In this document: piece after piece, positions 13,501 through 28,500 of the stretch
How the letters are laid out: each line of letters begins with the position of its first letter
How positions within the stretch are numbered: position 1 is the stretch's first letter
Assembly: GCA_028015205.1 (NCBI GenBank)
Contig: CM051515.1
Span: 13,162,001 to 13,226,000 of the forward strand
DNA: 64,000 nucleotides
Direction: 5' to 3'
From: Mytilisepta virgata
Lineage: Eukaryota; Mollusca; Bivalvia; Mytilida; Mytilidae
Notes under the pieces: model-generated
The model's database searches: none
What the model was told of the DNA's origin: nothing
The model's input: only the letters and a program-made list of their open reading frames with translations
Position numbers and translations under genes: made by a program

Positions 13501-16500
13501 ATGAAAAAGGCTATGTTTTAAAAAAAAAAATCTTATTCAGTCTTTTAACAGAGATATTCTTATGCAAAGAATTGCTATTTTTGATACTAGAAATGACTCT
13601 AAAGATATATTTGAATTTTAATGGATAGATTATTTGAATAAGCTGAAATTGTACATCATTACTTATATAGTGATCAGACACAGACCAGCATATTGTAAGA
13701 TTCAGAAATATTTTTCATGAAAGCTGACTGGAGAATTACTGAACTTTAAGAATTCATTATGGAAAATAATACAATTCAGGCTGAGAAAATTCCAGAGGAT
13801 GTTCGTCTTATTCACAATGTATTAGCCACACTCTTCTCGTGTCTCGGGTTTATACTAAATTTTATTGTTGTTTTGGCAATAGTTACGTACAGACTGTACA
13901 AACAAACAGTTATAATATTCATATTAAATCTTTCTATCTTGGCTTGTGTTTCCTGTGGAGTTTGTTTGTCACACATATCTAACAATTCATTCACAATATA
14001 CTCTGATAAAAATCCAAATTCTGGTGTTTGCAAAATGTTTGGATTCATCACCTATGCCACTACTGGTGCAGAGTTAACTGCCCTTTGCTTGATTTCTGTT
14101 AATCGTTATATTTTAATTGTACATCTGGATAAGTATACACATATCTATGGAAACAGACGAAATCTTATAATAATGCTACTGTTATCCTGGATTTTATATT
14201 TTGTACTGTTCTTGTTACCAACCACCGAAATCTGGGGAAAAATGCTATATGATAAAAACAGATTTAGTTGTCAACCATTTTTATACGGTGACAGTTTTTC
14301 AAAATTCATAGCATATTTTGCTGTTGGAACTACGTTACCTCCTTTGATTTTTTGCTATATCGGAATAATATGGAAAGTCAACTCAACGCGAAAAAAACTA
14401 AATAAAGTGATTGATGCGAATAGCGCCAACAGAAGGCCGATAAAAATGCCAATCATGATAATCTGTATCCTGACGACGTTTGGAGTAATATATCTGCCAT
14501 TCATATTTGTACAAGGTACGGACCCCGATGCAGTTAAGTACGATATCAGGGTACATGTGATTACAGTATATATAGGTTGGTTACATTTACTGTGTAACCC
14601 CATTATTTATGCTTTATGTAACAATCATATTCAACTTGCTCTACGGAAACTATTCTGTTGTGCCGTAAAGACTGACATTTACCCACAGACACAGAACACC
14701 ATAGAAGTACAAATCAATGTTCAAGTTAATTAATATTTATGGAAAAAAATTAAACTTTTAATTTGTCTTAAATTGTTTAAACTCTTTTTTCAGACATCTT
14801 GAAGAAATTTTTGGTACGAAAGATACAATGTACGACTTTATTGTACTATATATACTTCTAACATCTTAAAATGTTTAATTATCAAAGCAAATCGCTTTTC
14901 ACCAAAGGTAAGACTTTGAACAGTATTTACTTTTGATATCTCAAAATTCTGATATGTCAAATTATTCTTGGCAACCACCTCTCCTGAGATAATGAACATG
15001 GTCTGTTATCATTTACCAAAAAATAATTGTTTTGCTCTAAAAAAAATTGTACTGCATTTGCATATTTTTGTTGTGATTTTTTTTATACCATTTTTATTGT
15101 TTTATTGCATTGTAAAATGGCTGAAACAGGCACACTTAGCAGGAAAAGTCTTTTTTTAACTACAGGTTAAATAAGCTTGTTTGCTCACCTGTTAAGTTTT
15201 TCACTTCAAATGCCATAAAGAGCATTGACTCTCAGTTACTTTTTCCTGCTTTTCTATCAGTAACACTGCAGTATTTGAACAAGATTATAAGGTCCCCAAA
15301 TCTGATTCTGATACGAATGATTATTTCCTTAAGTTTTATTCTAATTCTGTCCTGTTTTTAAGAGGAGACAATTATTAAATATTCAAATATCTAATAAAAT
15401 TTTTTCTACTTTAAGTCACAACATAATTTTTTTTTCCAAGGGCCAGACCCAAGCACATTTTAAGTAAAAAATACCTCTCCATTTAAAACAGGGTCCAACT
15501 GTAAATTGATTTAAGAAGACTTAAGGTCATAAAGTCTCACATAAGTTTAAAGGGGACAATTCCAACAAAGTGTTTAGTTTCAAGTTCTTTACTAGCTCAG
15601 TAGTTTCTGAAGAGATGATTTTGAATTTTTTTTTCTTTTGTTTTTTTTTTTTAGACGGGGATGGGGGACAGGTTGTTATTTTACGTGTATTTCTAGCTAT
15701 GTCCACTTTATTGGTTAGGATTCTGGTCCAAATGACACATTTTTAAATGGGAACACCAAATGACTTGGAGTTTCTGGGTGAATAAGTGGATTTAAATACT
15801 TGTACAGATGGCATATTTCACACAAAGAAAATAGTATATATTTTCCGAAATAATAATATATATCAGGACACAAGAAACAAATTGCTACTTTAAGACAATA
15901 AATTATTTAAATGTCTTATTTACATTTGTACAAATACACTTTCACCAAAAATATAAAAGAAAATTGATTAGTACGAAATTTTACTGGCATTAATTAAAAA
16001 AAAAAACTGTAATTACTGAATAACTTTTACAATTCAAATACATAAAAATCTATATTAAGGACGATAAGCTAATTTATAAATTTTACGGTCGTCATCATGA
16101 ATTGATTGACCATTACAGTGTTCCAATATCTAAGATGATGTTGGACCTGTTCCCACTGTCGTAACCTTTCATGTGCCTCCTACGATTTGTGACTTCCACC
16201 GGATTGACTTTGTTGAACTTCACGACGGGTGCCGTATACGGAGCAGGAACTGCTTACCCTTCCGGAGCACCTGGGTTAACTCCTGGTTTTTATAGGAGTT
16301 CGTGTTGTTCATTGTTTTTAGTTTTCTGTGTTTATTTGTTGTGCTTGTGGTTGTTCGTTTGTCTTCCCGGGTTTGTCTGTCCAATGGATTACATTTTATT
16401 GATTGCTCCTTAGGTATATTTGTCCTTTTTATAAGTTTTTCAGAAATTTTGGGTGACGTTATTTTTTAATTGTTTTTTTCTATTTCATCAAAATTACCGA

Positions 16501-19500
16501 TAACTGGAATTTTTATATACCATTCATCAATAAAAATTCTGAAGCCCTATATTTCATTTGCGATTGTTAAGCAATAATAAGAACCTCTACGTAAGCAATG
16601 CATTTAAGGACTGACGGTGTGCCAGACCGTAATTATTTTTTAGTATATGAAGAAATAACCTCAATCATGTGGTGCACACTAAATAACCCCCGTAGTGGGT
16701 TATTTGAAAGTATGCACCATGTGCATTGAGGTTATTTCGAATAGACTGAAAATAAAATTACAGTCAATCCTTATAATCTAATTCCAATGGTTGTTTTGGC
16801 GTCTAAAATGTTGGGATTCCCTTTAATGATGTCATAGTGAAAACGAGAATTTAGTGATATGATAGACGAAAAAATTTATCAATCAAATGACGTGTTACAT
16901 CCAATATTAAATTATTTAAGGATGTTTTTAATTTCAGAACACAATACACCAATCTGAGGCTGTTAACGCTTCATAAACCGCAAAGTGTTTTGTTAAGCAT
17001 AAACTGACCAAAGACAGGAACATACTTTTACTTTGGTAAGAACATCACCACCGGCAGAGTTTTCCGATGCCACAATAACTCAAAGCAGAGTCTATCGCGA
17101 CAGTAAACGATCAAAGTTATTTAAAACATTCATACACTGACGAAAACACAAATAATTCTGAAAATAAATCAAACATAGAGCAACAACTTCATCAGTTTAT
17201 TTCAATCAGAGTTTTTGGTTAACTCATGGAAATTTGCTTCAAAGCTGGAATGGATATCACAAATGTGTTGAGGGGAAAAAAATGGAGGAGAAAAATGAAT
17301 TTTAATAGTCTCTCTACCAAAGTAGGTTAAACAAATATAACCTGTTCCAAAATTTCTAACAATCCTTATAATTAAATTTTCAAAAAATCCTGATCCAAAA
17401 TTTTAGGTAGAATCATTTAGGTAATTTATTAACCTAGGAATATTTAAATTGCAGACTGTGAATTAACATATAATGTATCTTGCCCAACATTAACAACCAA
17501 TCAAATTGACTGTTACAAAATTGTAAAATTTTGTGAAAACTAAGGAGTACAACATGTATCTCCCTCGTCCATAGCTCTGTCCTTAGATGGCTTTGGCTTT
17601 AGACCTTTTCGGTCACTTTGACATTTATTAATTTGCTCTTCAATTTTTTGGATTGTTGTTTTGGTTTTCAACATTTTAGGCCTTAAGCACAACTGATGAG
17701 TTGCAAATCGACGAAATCTGCATATCTTGTGCATGAAAATTAGTACCAAAGAATACTATTTTAAAGGACCATTTATACCAGTCCTTCGTATGGTAAAGCA
17801 AATAAAGTTTTACTGTTTACAAGATCGACAACATCAACACAAATGACCATACCTGGATAATCTATGCCTTCTGGGAAGAAATACTCGGTGTATTCTGCAT
17901 GTAAAATGGAGGTATCTGACGGTAGGTGTAATTGTTTTTTGTCTGATGACAGAAACTTCTTTGGAGTATTCCTTGTGTTATCTGCTGTAGAGACTTGGTA
18001 TATTGTAAATTCCTCTATTTTTAACACAGTACAACTTTCCAGAAGTTTGGTTGATCTTGGTTTTGAACTTGCATTCTTCCTTGCTAGTTGTGGGGATGCA
18101 TTTGGTTTAGGAAAGTTTTGACTTGAAGCAGAAGACATTTTCTCTGGGGTTCTCTGATTGGCTGACTGATGAGCAGGTGACTGGGTTGGAGAGTTAGCAA
18201 AGCATGTCTCCCTAGCTCTGTTAACATCCTTCTTGAAAGCGGTAAACAGTTGTTGAACCCAATGATTCCTAGATCCTTGGTTGTCACTGTATGCATACCA
18301 ATGTTTTCTTTCACCACCTAAAAATAAAACATTTACATACATGTAGTTATATACAGTTGGCACAAGTTGGGGCTAACAAAAGCAACTAAATGGCAACTAC
18401 GCAACCACTATCATTTACCTAAAAGCCTCAACATGATCTTTTTAACTCAAACACAATATTCGGGCAAGCAGTTTCAGAATACATGTAGATTTTTTTCAGA
18501 TTTTGGAATAGGGGAATCTTCCTGTATGTAGGCAGTCTAAATGCAAAATTATTACTGCTTCATATGAAATTTTTGAAAACTTAAGACATACATTTTCATT
18601 GGAGAAGACTTTGAAAAATTTACCAATCAAAAACAAGGTTTTGGTTGTGGCAACCATTTTGTTTTTTTCTGACCAAGATGAAATGAGTAAACTTTATTGT
18701 AACCATCCTAAGTTTTAGATCCAATTGGCGTGAGCTTTATTAAAGAAATAGTCAATCTGTCAGAGGAAGTAATGGCAACTGCTCATACGGCAAGGTGAGC
18801 TAAAAAGAAACTACCCTAATTACAATGTACATGCGCATCATATATAGAGATTTAAATATCCAGAACTCGGAATGAGACATTCTGATATCACCACACGTTG
18901 GTTAAATATTATGTATTTTTATCCACCAATTAAACATGTCAAGAATATGAGAAATTCTGATATCACCACACGTTGGTTAAATGCTCGTGAAATTTCCCGC
19001 CAAAAAAACTTTCTGAAGACCTCTCATGTGCAGCTTATATGGTCATAATTAGGTTCGATAACTCTGTACAGCAATTTTTAAGAACTGGTTTACATTATCT
19101 GGTACCCGGTGCAAGCGGGTGTTTTTTATCAATTTCTTAAAAATATTCCGCATTTAAAAGGAAATTGACAATAATAATAATAATCCAAAAAAGAATATTT
19201 TCTACATGTATATTCGCCTAAAAATTTATCTATATCATCATGATAATGAGGATATTATTTTTAAATCTATTAAAACACTGATATAAATTTTATGATTGTA
19301 ATTTGTTGCTTCAATAAATATCTCATTAACTTGTTTCTTCTTTATTGATAAAATTTTATAAATATTAACCTTACAATTTTAACACAAACATTTATTGTAA
19401 TCAAGTTTTGCAGGAGAATAGAATTTTTTTTTAATTTTATTTACCCATGTAAATTTTAATGTTTAAAAAACTTAAATAATTTAAACTTAGAGTAAAATGA

Positions 19501-22500
19501 TTTACTCAAAAACGCTTCATTAGACATGTTAGAGAAAAGTCTAATAAAGTAAACATTTTTTGTTTTTTTAAGTTTTGTCTTTGAAAGTTTCACCTTTTTG
19601 GCATAATTTACTCAATTAGGAATCATTACAGAACATTAAAGAGAACAGGTGTCAGTAAGCTACCAGGTGTTTATTTAACAATAATTAAATGACAGCTTTA
19701 TGGCCTTCCTTACAGTCCCCCATACCTCCACATTAAAATAACATCCTGTTAATTAGCCAGTGTCAAAAATCTAAAAACAAAGCTACATAATCATTTTCTT
19801 AAAGACCATTTACTTGTGAACATTCCAAATTGTGTGATCCTTGATTTTAGACATTTTTTTATAATCAATTACTGACAACATATATTTTGTTATATGCAAC
19901 TTCTTCATTTATGAAGACAAGAAGAAAAAAGAGTGAGTTATTTTTATTCATGTAAAATTTTACCTTAATTTACTTATATATTTTTTTTAATATTTTATTT
20001 GATTATTTTCGACTCGGGGAAAATGCTGTTTTAGGTCTTGTTAATAAAAACATACATGTATATACTATTTAAAGCATGCTTTGCAACTTTGTATCCATAA
20101 TCATTGGTTAATATTACTACAAGATAAGGCCAAAAAAAAATTTGTCTCGGTTACCCGACCCTACCTATTTTTTCATGCCTACCCTAGCATTTTTTTTTGC
20201 CATTTTTGCTTAAGCACTGTTAAACTTTAATTCCATTTACTCAAGGTAAAAAAAAATTGTAAAAAAAAAATAAAAATAAACCTACCTACCTATTTTTTTC
20301 AGACATGTAATAGGAAACACGCATATTTTTTTATTTAGCCTAACATATTTTTAAGTTCTACAATTAACTGTTTTGGTTTATGTAAAATAAGAGTGCTTTT
20401 CAGGCTGATGTACATGTATATGATATACTTTAAACAACTGTAGAGAGAGGCTATAGTAATGAATAGCAATTGAACTTTAGTAATGAATACATTTAATAAA
20501 ATATTGTAACAAAAAATGTTTAATTATGGTCGACGATCATGAATCTAAAATGACCTTTCTCTTGCCATTATTTAGATGGTTTTTTTTGTTGAGATTCTTG
20601 TCTAATGATATAATTTCATAATGTTACTGATTAACCATATAAAAACTTAAGCATTTATGAGCATTTTAATACTTGATTGATATATGTATGAAGCAGACAG
20701 GCATCCTGCCAGTTTTGACTATCACTGTTTAAATTTTATGTGCACCTCTATATCTCATAAGAACTTTTTATTTTTTTATATTAATTGCTCTTAAACTATA
20801 TTGGACCTTTGGCTTTTCCCTTTATGCTAAAAACATGTAAGAGGGTTTTATCATAATATACCCCTGATGTTCCGGTAATTTGGTCAATTAACAAGTTACA
20901 CCTGTCACGGCTACCCGCTGTGTTCATCGGTGTGTTGAATTTACCTTATAAACTTGTCAGCAGGTGTCGAGGAAGTATAATTGCACCTTTACATTTGTGA
21001 GGTCCTCATTAAAAGGGAACAAAATTAAACAAACTTATAAATTACAATTATATCATATTTTCATATTTATATTAAAACGGAAAGATTTTTTTACACCTAT
21101 GTATACATATTTTTATAAGTTGACAATGAGAACACTATGCATCTCTAATAAAAATAGTTAAAGCATCAAAAATGCGTCCTTAAGAATCCGGAATTACCAC
21201 AGGACATTACCCTAACCAGAATCGAGTTTATAATTTGAATTTGGTCCGACAACTAAATAAATTTAATATTTTGGCATTTTTCAAAACAAATTAGACAGGA
21301 CCAATCTATATCCGATTCTCACAATTTTTATATCATTGGAAAGGAAATTTTTTAAATGTTATCAGCAAAGATGTACATCTTTAACTTTAAAAATGCTTGG
21401 GGGTTTAAAACCCTCAGGTAAAGAGGGGGGTCTACGAAAATTTTCCATTTCAAGATTAATTTTAACGTAAAATACATGTATTTTCGTCGAAAAAGTATCA
21501 TATTTTGAAATCAAATTGGACAGGACCAATCAAAATAATTATCTCAAGTGTCAAATACCAAAAGAAAGAGGAAAGATTCAAGATTTTCACAGAAGATGTA
21601 CATTTTGAAAAGCTCGTATATAAAAAAAGATATTGCAATTTAAAGTGCAACTCCCATTATATTTCCTTTACGCTTTAAGAACTGAGTTTATACCATATCG
21701 ATATAGACAAAAGTCACGTGATGGCCGATATAGCTGGGTATGTGGGGTTTTACATTGTGATTAAAGAAAAAGATTCTAAAACTCTTCATTTGTTAATGAT
21801 GAAATTTATCCACTCTCAATAATTCTATTTCAAGCCTCGCAGTTTAAAAATGAAAATTAATTATTTCGAGTAAATTTCATAATCAACTGGTCATCGTTGT
21901 AGAATCTATATCTGCTATATTTTATTTAAAAATACAAGAATGTGATTTTCTGCCATATTATTTCCTTGCTGTGATTTTTTAATTCTAGTTAATTAAATAC
22001 AAGTATTGCTGTAAAATACGCTCTGAACTCATTTTCACAGCCAATATTAGTTTGGATCCGATTTTTCAACAAATAACGCTATGTATCTGAATGACATTTT
22101 ACACACAAATCAAACGGGAAAAATTTCATCGAATTACATTTCCAAAATTTTGAAATTACTCTTCGTATTGAAAAAAATTGTCAATAACCAATCGTTATGA
22201 ATTAGAAAGATAAGTGGGAATGTATTTTCCAATAGACCTCGAGCATGCAATTAATAAAATTAAACTCTCTCACGGATATACTGATAATCCGTATTCTTAC
22301 TATACCCTGTTAAAAACACTTTCCTTATTTCTAATCACAATGTAAAACATATATTAATGACTTGGCTTAGCCTATTAACTGACTTGAAGTTTATTGATTC
22401 ACAGAAGCATTGCTTTTAATTAAAGGTAATTTACTGTCATCTTTCTACCTTCTATAATAAATGATCTCTGTGTCAATACACTATGATATACAAAGGGATC

Positions 22501-25500
22501 AATGCCACCAAACTCAATTTCTCAAATGTCTATATAATTTTTAAAATGAATATATATATATATATATGATGGCATTAAAAAAAATTAAAAGAATTCAAAA
22601 ATAAAATCAGAAAAGAAATAAATAGGACAAGATTTTATTACTTCTAGGGTGAAATGAATATATTAAAGATATACATATAGAATATTTTTCTACAAAATCA
22701 AGAGATTCAATCTCTAATTACAACAAAAGGTGGATCTATGCAAAAGAACAAGAGGAAAAGTTGTCAAAGACAGCTTTAAAAATTTTTTTTTGGCAACAGA
22801 TTTCTTTTTTTTTTGTACATAATTTTTGTTTCTATACTGTGCCTCAATATCTTTCTTGCTTTTTTAGTTTCTAGTTTAATATTAAAATTTTCTGGACAAC
22901 GTCACTTGAAGCCAGTAGTGAAGCCCAAGGCTTTCCAGTAGTGAGAATTGACTCTACCCAATATCCAACAAATCTTCTACAAATGTGCAGCTGACAGATA
23001 AAATTCAAGGCAATATGAGATTTCCTACATGTATATTATAGTACCTGGATCTTTCTTTTTATAAACAATTGCAAGAACATATTTTTGTTTACATTAATTA
23101 TCATTTATTGTCCTGCATTTGTGGCTAGTCACATCAAAATGTTATCACTTACATTTTATGATTGTGATACAGTCAAGGCCTAAATGACAAGTAGAAACTA
23201 ACTTCCATATTCCACCTCCTGTTAATTAGCACCTCGGGCACTTCAAAAATTGATAACGGGGGCACTAATTTGAGTTGTCAAAGCTTTTGATTTGGAAGTC
23301 AAATAGACAATGGTTCATTGTTACATACATTTTAACAGAAGCAAGGAACTTGTCAATTGTCTACGAACTCTACTGCAGGATAAATGAACATGATTACCGT
23401 ACATAACTTTCATTGAAACTTAGGGGCGCTTCTGATTATTTACGACTGAAAAATGGCAGGGATCACTTATAGGAGAAGAGACAATACATAGGTGGAATAC
23501 AGAATTGTTCTTAACTTCTCTAATTTTGGTTGATAACAAAGATATTTACAAGTAGCTTAATGAAAATTTCCAAGACATGCTTAATTTGAAATTACTCAAA
23601 ATTTCACCCTTACATAAATATTTTAGATTCTAATTAAACATTTTTTTTTACTATTTATCATATGCACATCTTTTGATGGTACACTTGTGTAAATTTTAAT
23701 TGATGTGGTAGTAGGAGCTGGTCTTACAAAATCAATACCATGTGACGAATCAAATAAATGTTTTTCAAAGTCTAATTATCTCCCCTTTATACAGATGTTT
23801 ATACAATATTATATATTCTTAAATTTCCTTTAACTCCATTAGATGGTTAGAAGGAGTTGTGCTTACTTCTGTATACATGTATACTAGACAGAGAGTCCAT
23901 TCTCATGTAAGTTAGGAGGTTTCCTGATGTTAAAGTCTAATGGTTTAGCCTTGACCCTCTTATAAGTCAGACGGAATTGGGCCATATTGAAAAGTTTTAA
24001 AAATTATGTTCGGAATATGGATAGTTGCTGATCCAACATTGTGTCCAAGGAAAACGATTATGTTAATACCATGAAATCAATTTAACCACCACCATGCTTT
24101 CACTACTATGCTTTGTTTTGTATGTTATGGATCACCCATCTTGCTCATTAGTTCTTATACCACTCACAACTCTTGTCTATTTGTTCCAGAATATTGACTT
24201 TTAAGCGATTTAATACAGCAGGTTCATGGATAGACAGAAACATGTATGAACAAAATTCCTACATAACTATTTTTTTGAAGGATATAAAAACTTGAGGATG
24301 CTCGCTGGTCATGTTTTGGTCTTTCTGTCAGATTTTCGGAATCCTCTGGTTTTATCCATTTCTTAAACATGAAATATTTTGCCCATGAACCCCCACTTAT
24401 TCTTTTATAATTCAATCATATATACCTTAAAATGGTAATAGACAAAATTTTATGAAATCCTTTTTATTTTTTCATACATCTTTGAGAGACTGAAGTTGTC
24501 AATGCAAAGACAATGAAAAATCCAGAGAAAACCCATTTCCTGCAAATTTTCAAAGCCTTATAGCTCTAAAAGGAGCACATGAACCTATATTTTTTTCTTG
24601 CTTATATGTTTACTATTCATATGTTCTCTCAAACTAAAACATCTATTTCAAATCCTATTTATTTCCTATTAGAGCAGCGATCATCCTTAAGTAAAATATC
24701 AGGTGTCCTGCACCCCCTAACATAAAATTCTGGATATGCACCTCAATATTAACACTGCTTTTCACAATTAAATTAAGGTATATAATTAGCCCTTGCAATT
24801 ATACTGAAACATGGTGCCAAACATTGTTTTCCATTGATTTTTACTGAATTTTTCATATTCTGCAAGCTTTCAATTGAAATATGATCATAAGGAATGTATA
24901 CGTATCACCAAGAACCTTTGCTATTTAATAATTATATGAAAATATTTCAATCGAAGTGAAAAGATATAAGAAATGAGAAAAACACTTAAAGCAAATGGAT
25001 CATGCTTTTTTGTGCAAAATCATCTAAAAGAATAAATAATTAGCATAAACCGTCTCCAAACTTATGAAATAAAGTCCTAATAAAGCATGCCCACTCACCA
25101 CGTGTTGTTATTAAATCCATATCTGAAACATTTTTATTTATTTACTCTCAGTGTTTTTTTTAAATTTGCTTTCAACATTTACCATATTTTTAAACTATAA
25201 AAAGAATTATGTGTTTCTGGAAAGGGCCATACAAGGTGAAATCTGTTTAATAATTACTTTCACTTCAGATTCAGAAAAATAAAAGATATGTTTATTAAAG
25301 TTTTCAACAAACAATTAACCGTTTCAACATCATGACATTACAACTAAGGAGTGATATTTGATGTCTGTCAATATCATAATCTCATTACAAATTCACCATA
25401 TTTCTTCAATATCTATATTTTGCCCTTAACCTATATTTTACATAAGCAATTTCAGATGGTTTTTTCAAAAATAATTTAAAAGTTTGAATAAGCTACATGT

Positions 25501-28500
25501 ACCATAAGTAAATGTGATCATTTGGTCAGATGTTAAAGTTTAAATATTTTGGTTTTTGGACGTTTTCTGCAAGAATTCTACTACCAATGAATATATTTAT
25601 CAATATTTCAATTTTTTTTTCAAAATCTTATTTATTACAGAAAGTAATAAACCTGCTTTAAACGGCCACAACTGGGACAAAAGTAAAGTGACCGTTTAAT
25701 CAAGTTTTACACTGAGCAGCAAATCTGGATTTTGCTTTCCGGTCCAGAACTATCAAGATATTATCTAAGTCATAATATCATAACATGATAGCTGTCTAAC
25801 ATTCAAAACATGGCGGTTCGACTGAGGTGAAACGATGTTTTTTTCCACAATGGACGGTAAATGAACGATGAGGTTGATAATTTGAATGATAATTAAGCTC
25901 TGCCATTAATTAAAGATGATTTGAAAGTCAATTGACGATGATTTTAACATGTAGAGAAAGGTAAATGACTGCTTAATTTAGGTAAATGTCAAGCTTGGAT
26001 AGCATTTGTTGTGACCGCTGGTCCCGTAAGACAGGTGACTGCTTATTCAAATTAAATTAACACGTAAAACTCTCCGGGACGACCGCTGAAGGCATGTGGC
26101 TGCTTAATTAAGGTGACCGTTAGGGCAGGTTTGACTGTACTCTGCATATGAGAATAATTTTCATGTTTTGACTGGTGCTATGCGCATAATTTTTTTTTTC
26201 TCAATTTATCTGAATGTAAAATGCATTATAAAATAAATGTAACAGACTCTCTGCTGTTAAAAAGATTTTTCAAAGATGGTCTCCTTTTACTGTAAAAATT
26301 TCACTCCCACAGTTTAATAGAAAGCAAATTTAAAATATAACTGAAACACAACACTGAAAGCAGTTGTGCAACAAAACTGAAGATTAAAGCAATAGCATAC
26401 ATAACAGCAAAAAACAAATTCAAATACAAAAACACAAAACTGAAAGAAAATTTCAAGGGAGATAATTACCTGGATTTAACCGTTCAGTAATGTATTTAGA
26501 TTCTAGTGTTTTGTTATAGGCACCATCGACAGGAACTTTAAAATTTTTGAAATGTGCTCATGGTGTGTGAAAATTTATTGTCGAGAAATTTGTATAAAAA
26601 AGGGGAACTAACTCCATCAGGTGGCATCATTCATTTAAATTTGCCAAGACTTGTTATAGAATTTTATAATCTTAATGTCAAATTATTTTTATAAATTGAA
26701 ATTTAAGAGCACAAATATTTTATGTAATTATGAATTTACAATCTCCCATAACTCTTATTAGAATTGCAAGTGTGGCATTGTAAAATGTTTTATACATATA
26801 TTGGTATTTATACTAAAAATTTGTGGTGACACTTTAATAAATAAAAGAAGAATGTGTCCATGGAGCATGGATGCCTCTGCTTATAACAGGGTTCTCACTA
26901 AGAATTTTTCATGATGAGTCCTGGGACTCATTTTTCAGAATGGTGAGTCCCAGCGGATTTTGATGAGTCCCAGGACTCATCGCCACTTTTTTAACGTACA
27001 CTGCTGCATGATTTTGACTATGGTAGGCCTATTTTTCTATTGTTAAAGTTTAATTAAAATCATACTGACGAATATAATTTGAAATTTCAAAAAAAAATAA
27101 AAAAAAAAAAAAAATTGGACTTCTGCAGTGGTGCTCCGAACTTGGAAGAAAATTTCTGTTACAGATATGAGCAAAAATCTTTGCACCTTTTGACAACTTA
27201 TTTATTATTGCCATTTTATTTTGTAATATTTATTTATGTATAATCTTTACTATTATTTTTTCTCAAACATACTCTTAAAATCCTCCAATTGACACTGTTT
27301 GAACACCTTAATAATCAATATTGACAAAATTTCCATTTGTGCATAGATAAGTCAAAATCCGCTAAATTTATTTTTAAATGAGGTCTACATATTGTTACCG
27401 GTTGTAATAAACACTGTGGCCAAACAAAAATCACGAGAATTCTGATTGCCGCCATTTTTTTAGCTTACTTTTTGTCGTTTCTTTCCCTTCCCCCTTTGAT
27501 CTCCAAGAAAACAAAAAAATGGTGGCTCGAGATTTTTAATGAAAATAAGGTCTCCAGACGCAGCTGATTAGATCTACATGCGTCCCAGGGACGCAGGAGT
27601 TTGAAGGATGACGCGTCCAGTCCAATTTTAGCGCGTCCAGGACGCATGTACTCGCCTCAGCGAGAACCCTGTTATAAATATGCAAGAGTCAATGTACTAA
27701 TTCAAATATTAAACCTACTGACGTTTTGTTTTCTTTGAACGTAATGAAATTTATTTCTGTATGTTGTTATTAGAGAACCAAAGTAAAGTAAGAGCGTGGA
27801 AATGACAAATTCAGCACTTTTTCAAATTATAAAGGGACATAACTCCCTAACAGTGAATGTGACGCCACATACATGTAAATTCAAATTTGATCTGTCTTTG
27901 GTGGTAATAAGCATCGTGTATAAGTTTCATAACATTTGATTGAGGCAAACTAAAGTTAGAGAACGGACATGTACGGACAGACAGACAAGGGTAAACCTTC
28001 ATGCCCCTTCACCTAGCGTGGGGGGCACAGATATTGAATCTTGAATCTCAAAAAACGTCTGATATTTAAGTTTAATTCATTCATAATGAATATTTATTCC
28101 AAATTCAAGAATAATTTTTTAAATTAATATATAAATATAAAACTAAACCATTCCTAGAGTACCTGGCCCTGTCAAAAATTTACATCCAAAAGAAATCCGT
28201 CATCAATTTATATTGTCTCCCTTTGTTTTCTTTTTTCTTTTTTGAGAGCAGTCAAACTTATTCAATATTTTTATTAAATTACAGAAAATTGTAGATTATT
28301 ATTATATAACTATCAATGTCTTTGTTATACCTTTCAATTTTAAATATCCAAAGTTCTACTTTATCAAAAATATAATCACATAAAATTTTCTAACTACTGT
28401 ACGTGTGCAAGGTTATTAAGTTTTGAAAGAAGCCATATCAATCTACGAAAGTTGGACGGTATCTGACTGTATATTCTTAGATAAGTTTTGATAAAGTAGG

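Larger units (their letters stand above)
10020..17852. other. Intron 10 of the BLTP3-like gene (7.8 kb) with a nested gene
   Basis: Holds the repeat beside exon 11, a non-autonomous element at 10787-11746, the antisense GPCR gene at 13759-14733, a repeat at 16130-16425 and a hairpin MITE at 16609-16935. The rest, including 11.75-13.7 kb and 14.75-16.1 kb, is AT-rich with nothing recognisable beyond a possible repeat end (gctcacctg) near 15183. Confidence 0.6.

Noticed and set aside
16171..16413. 80-codon membrane-like frame
   Set aside because: Lies within a recognised interspersed repeat and is rich in T-run codons; no family match.
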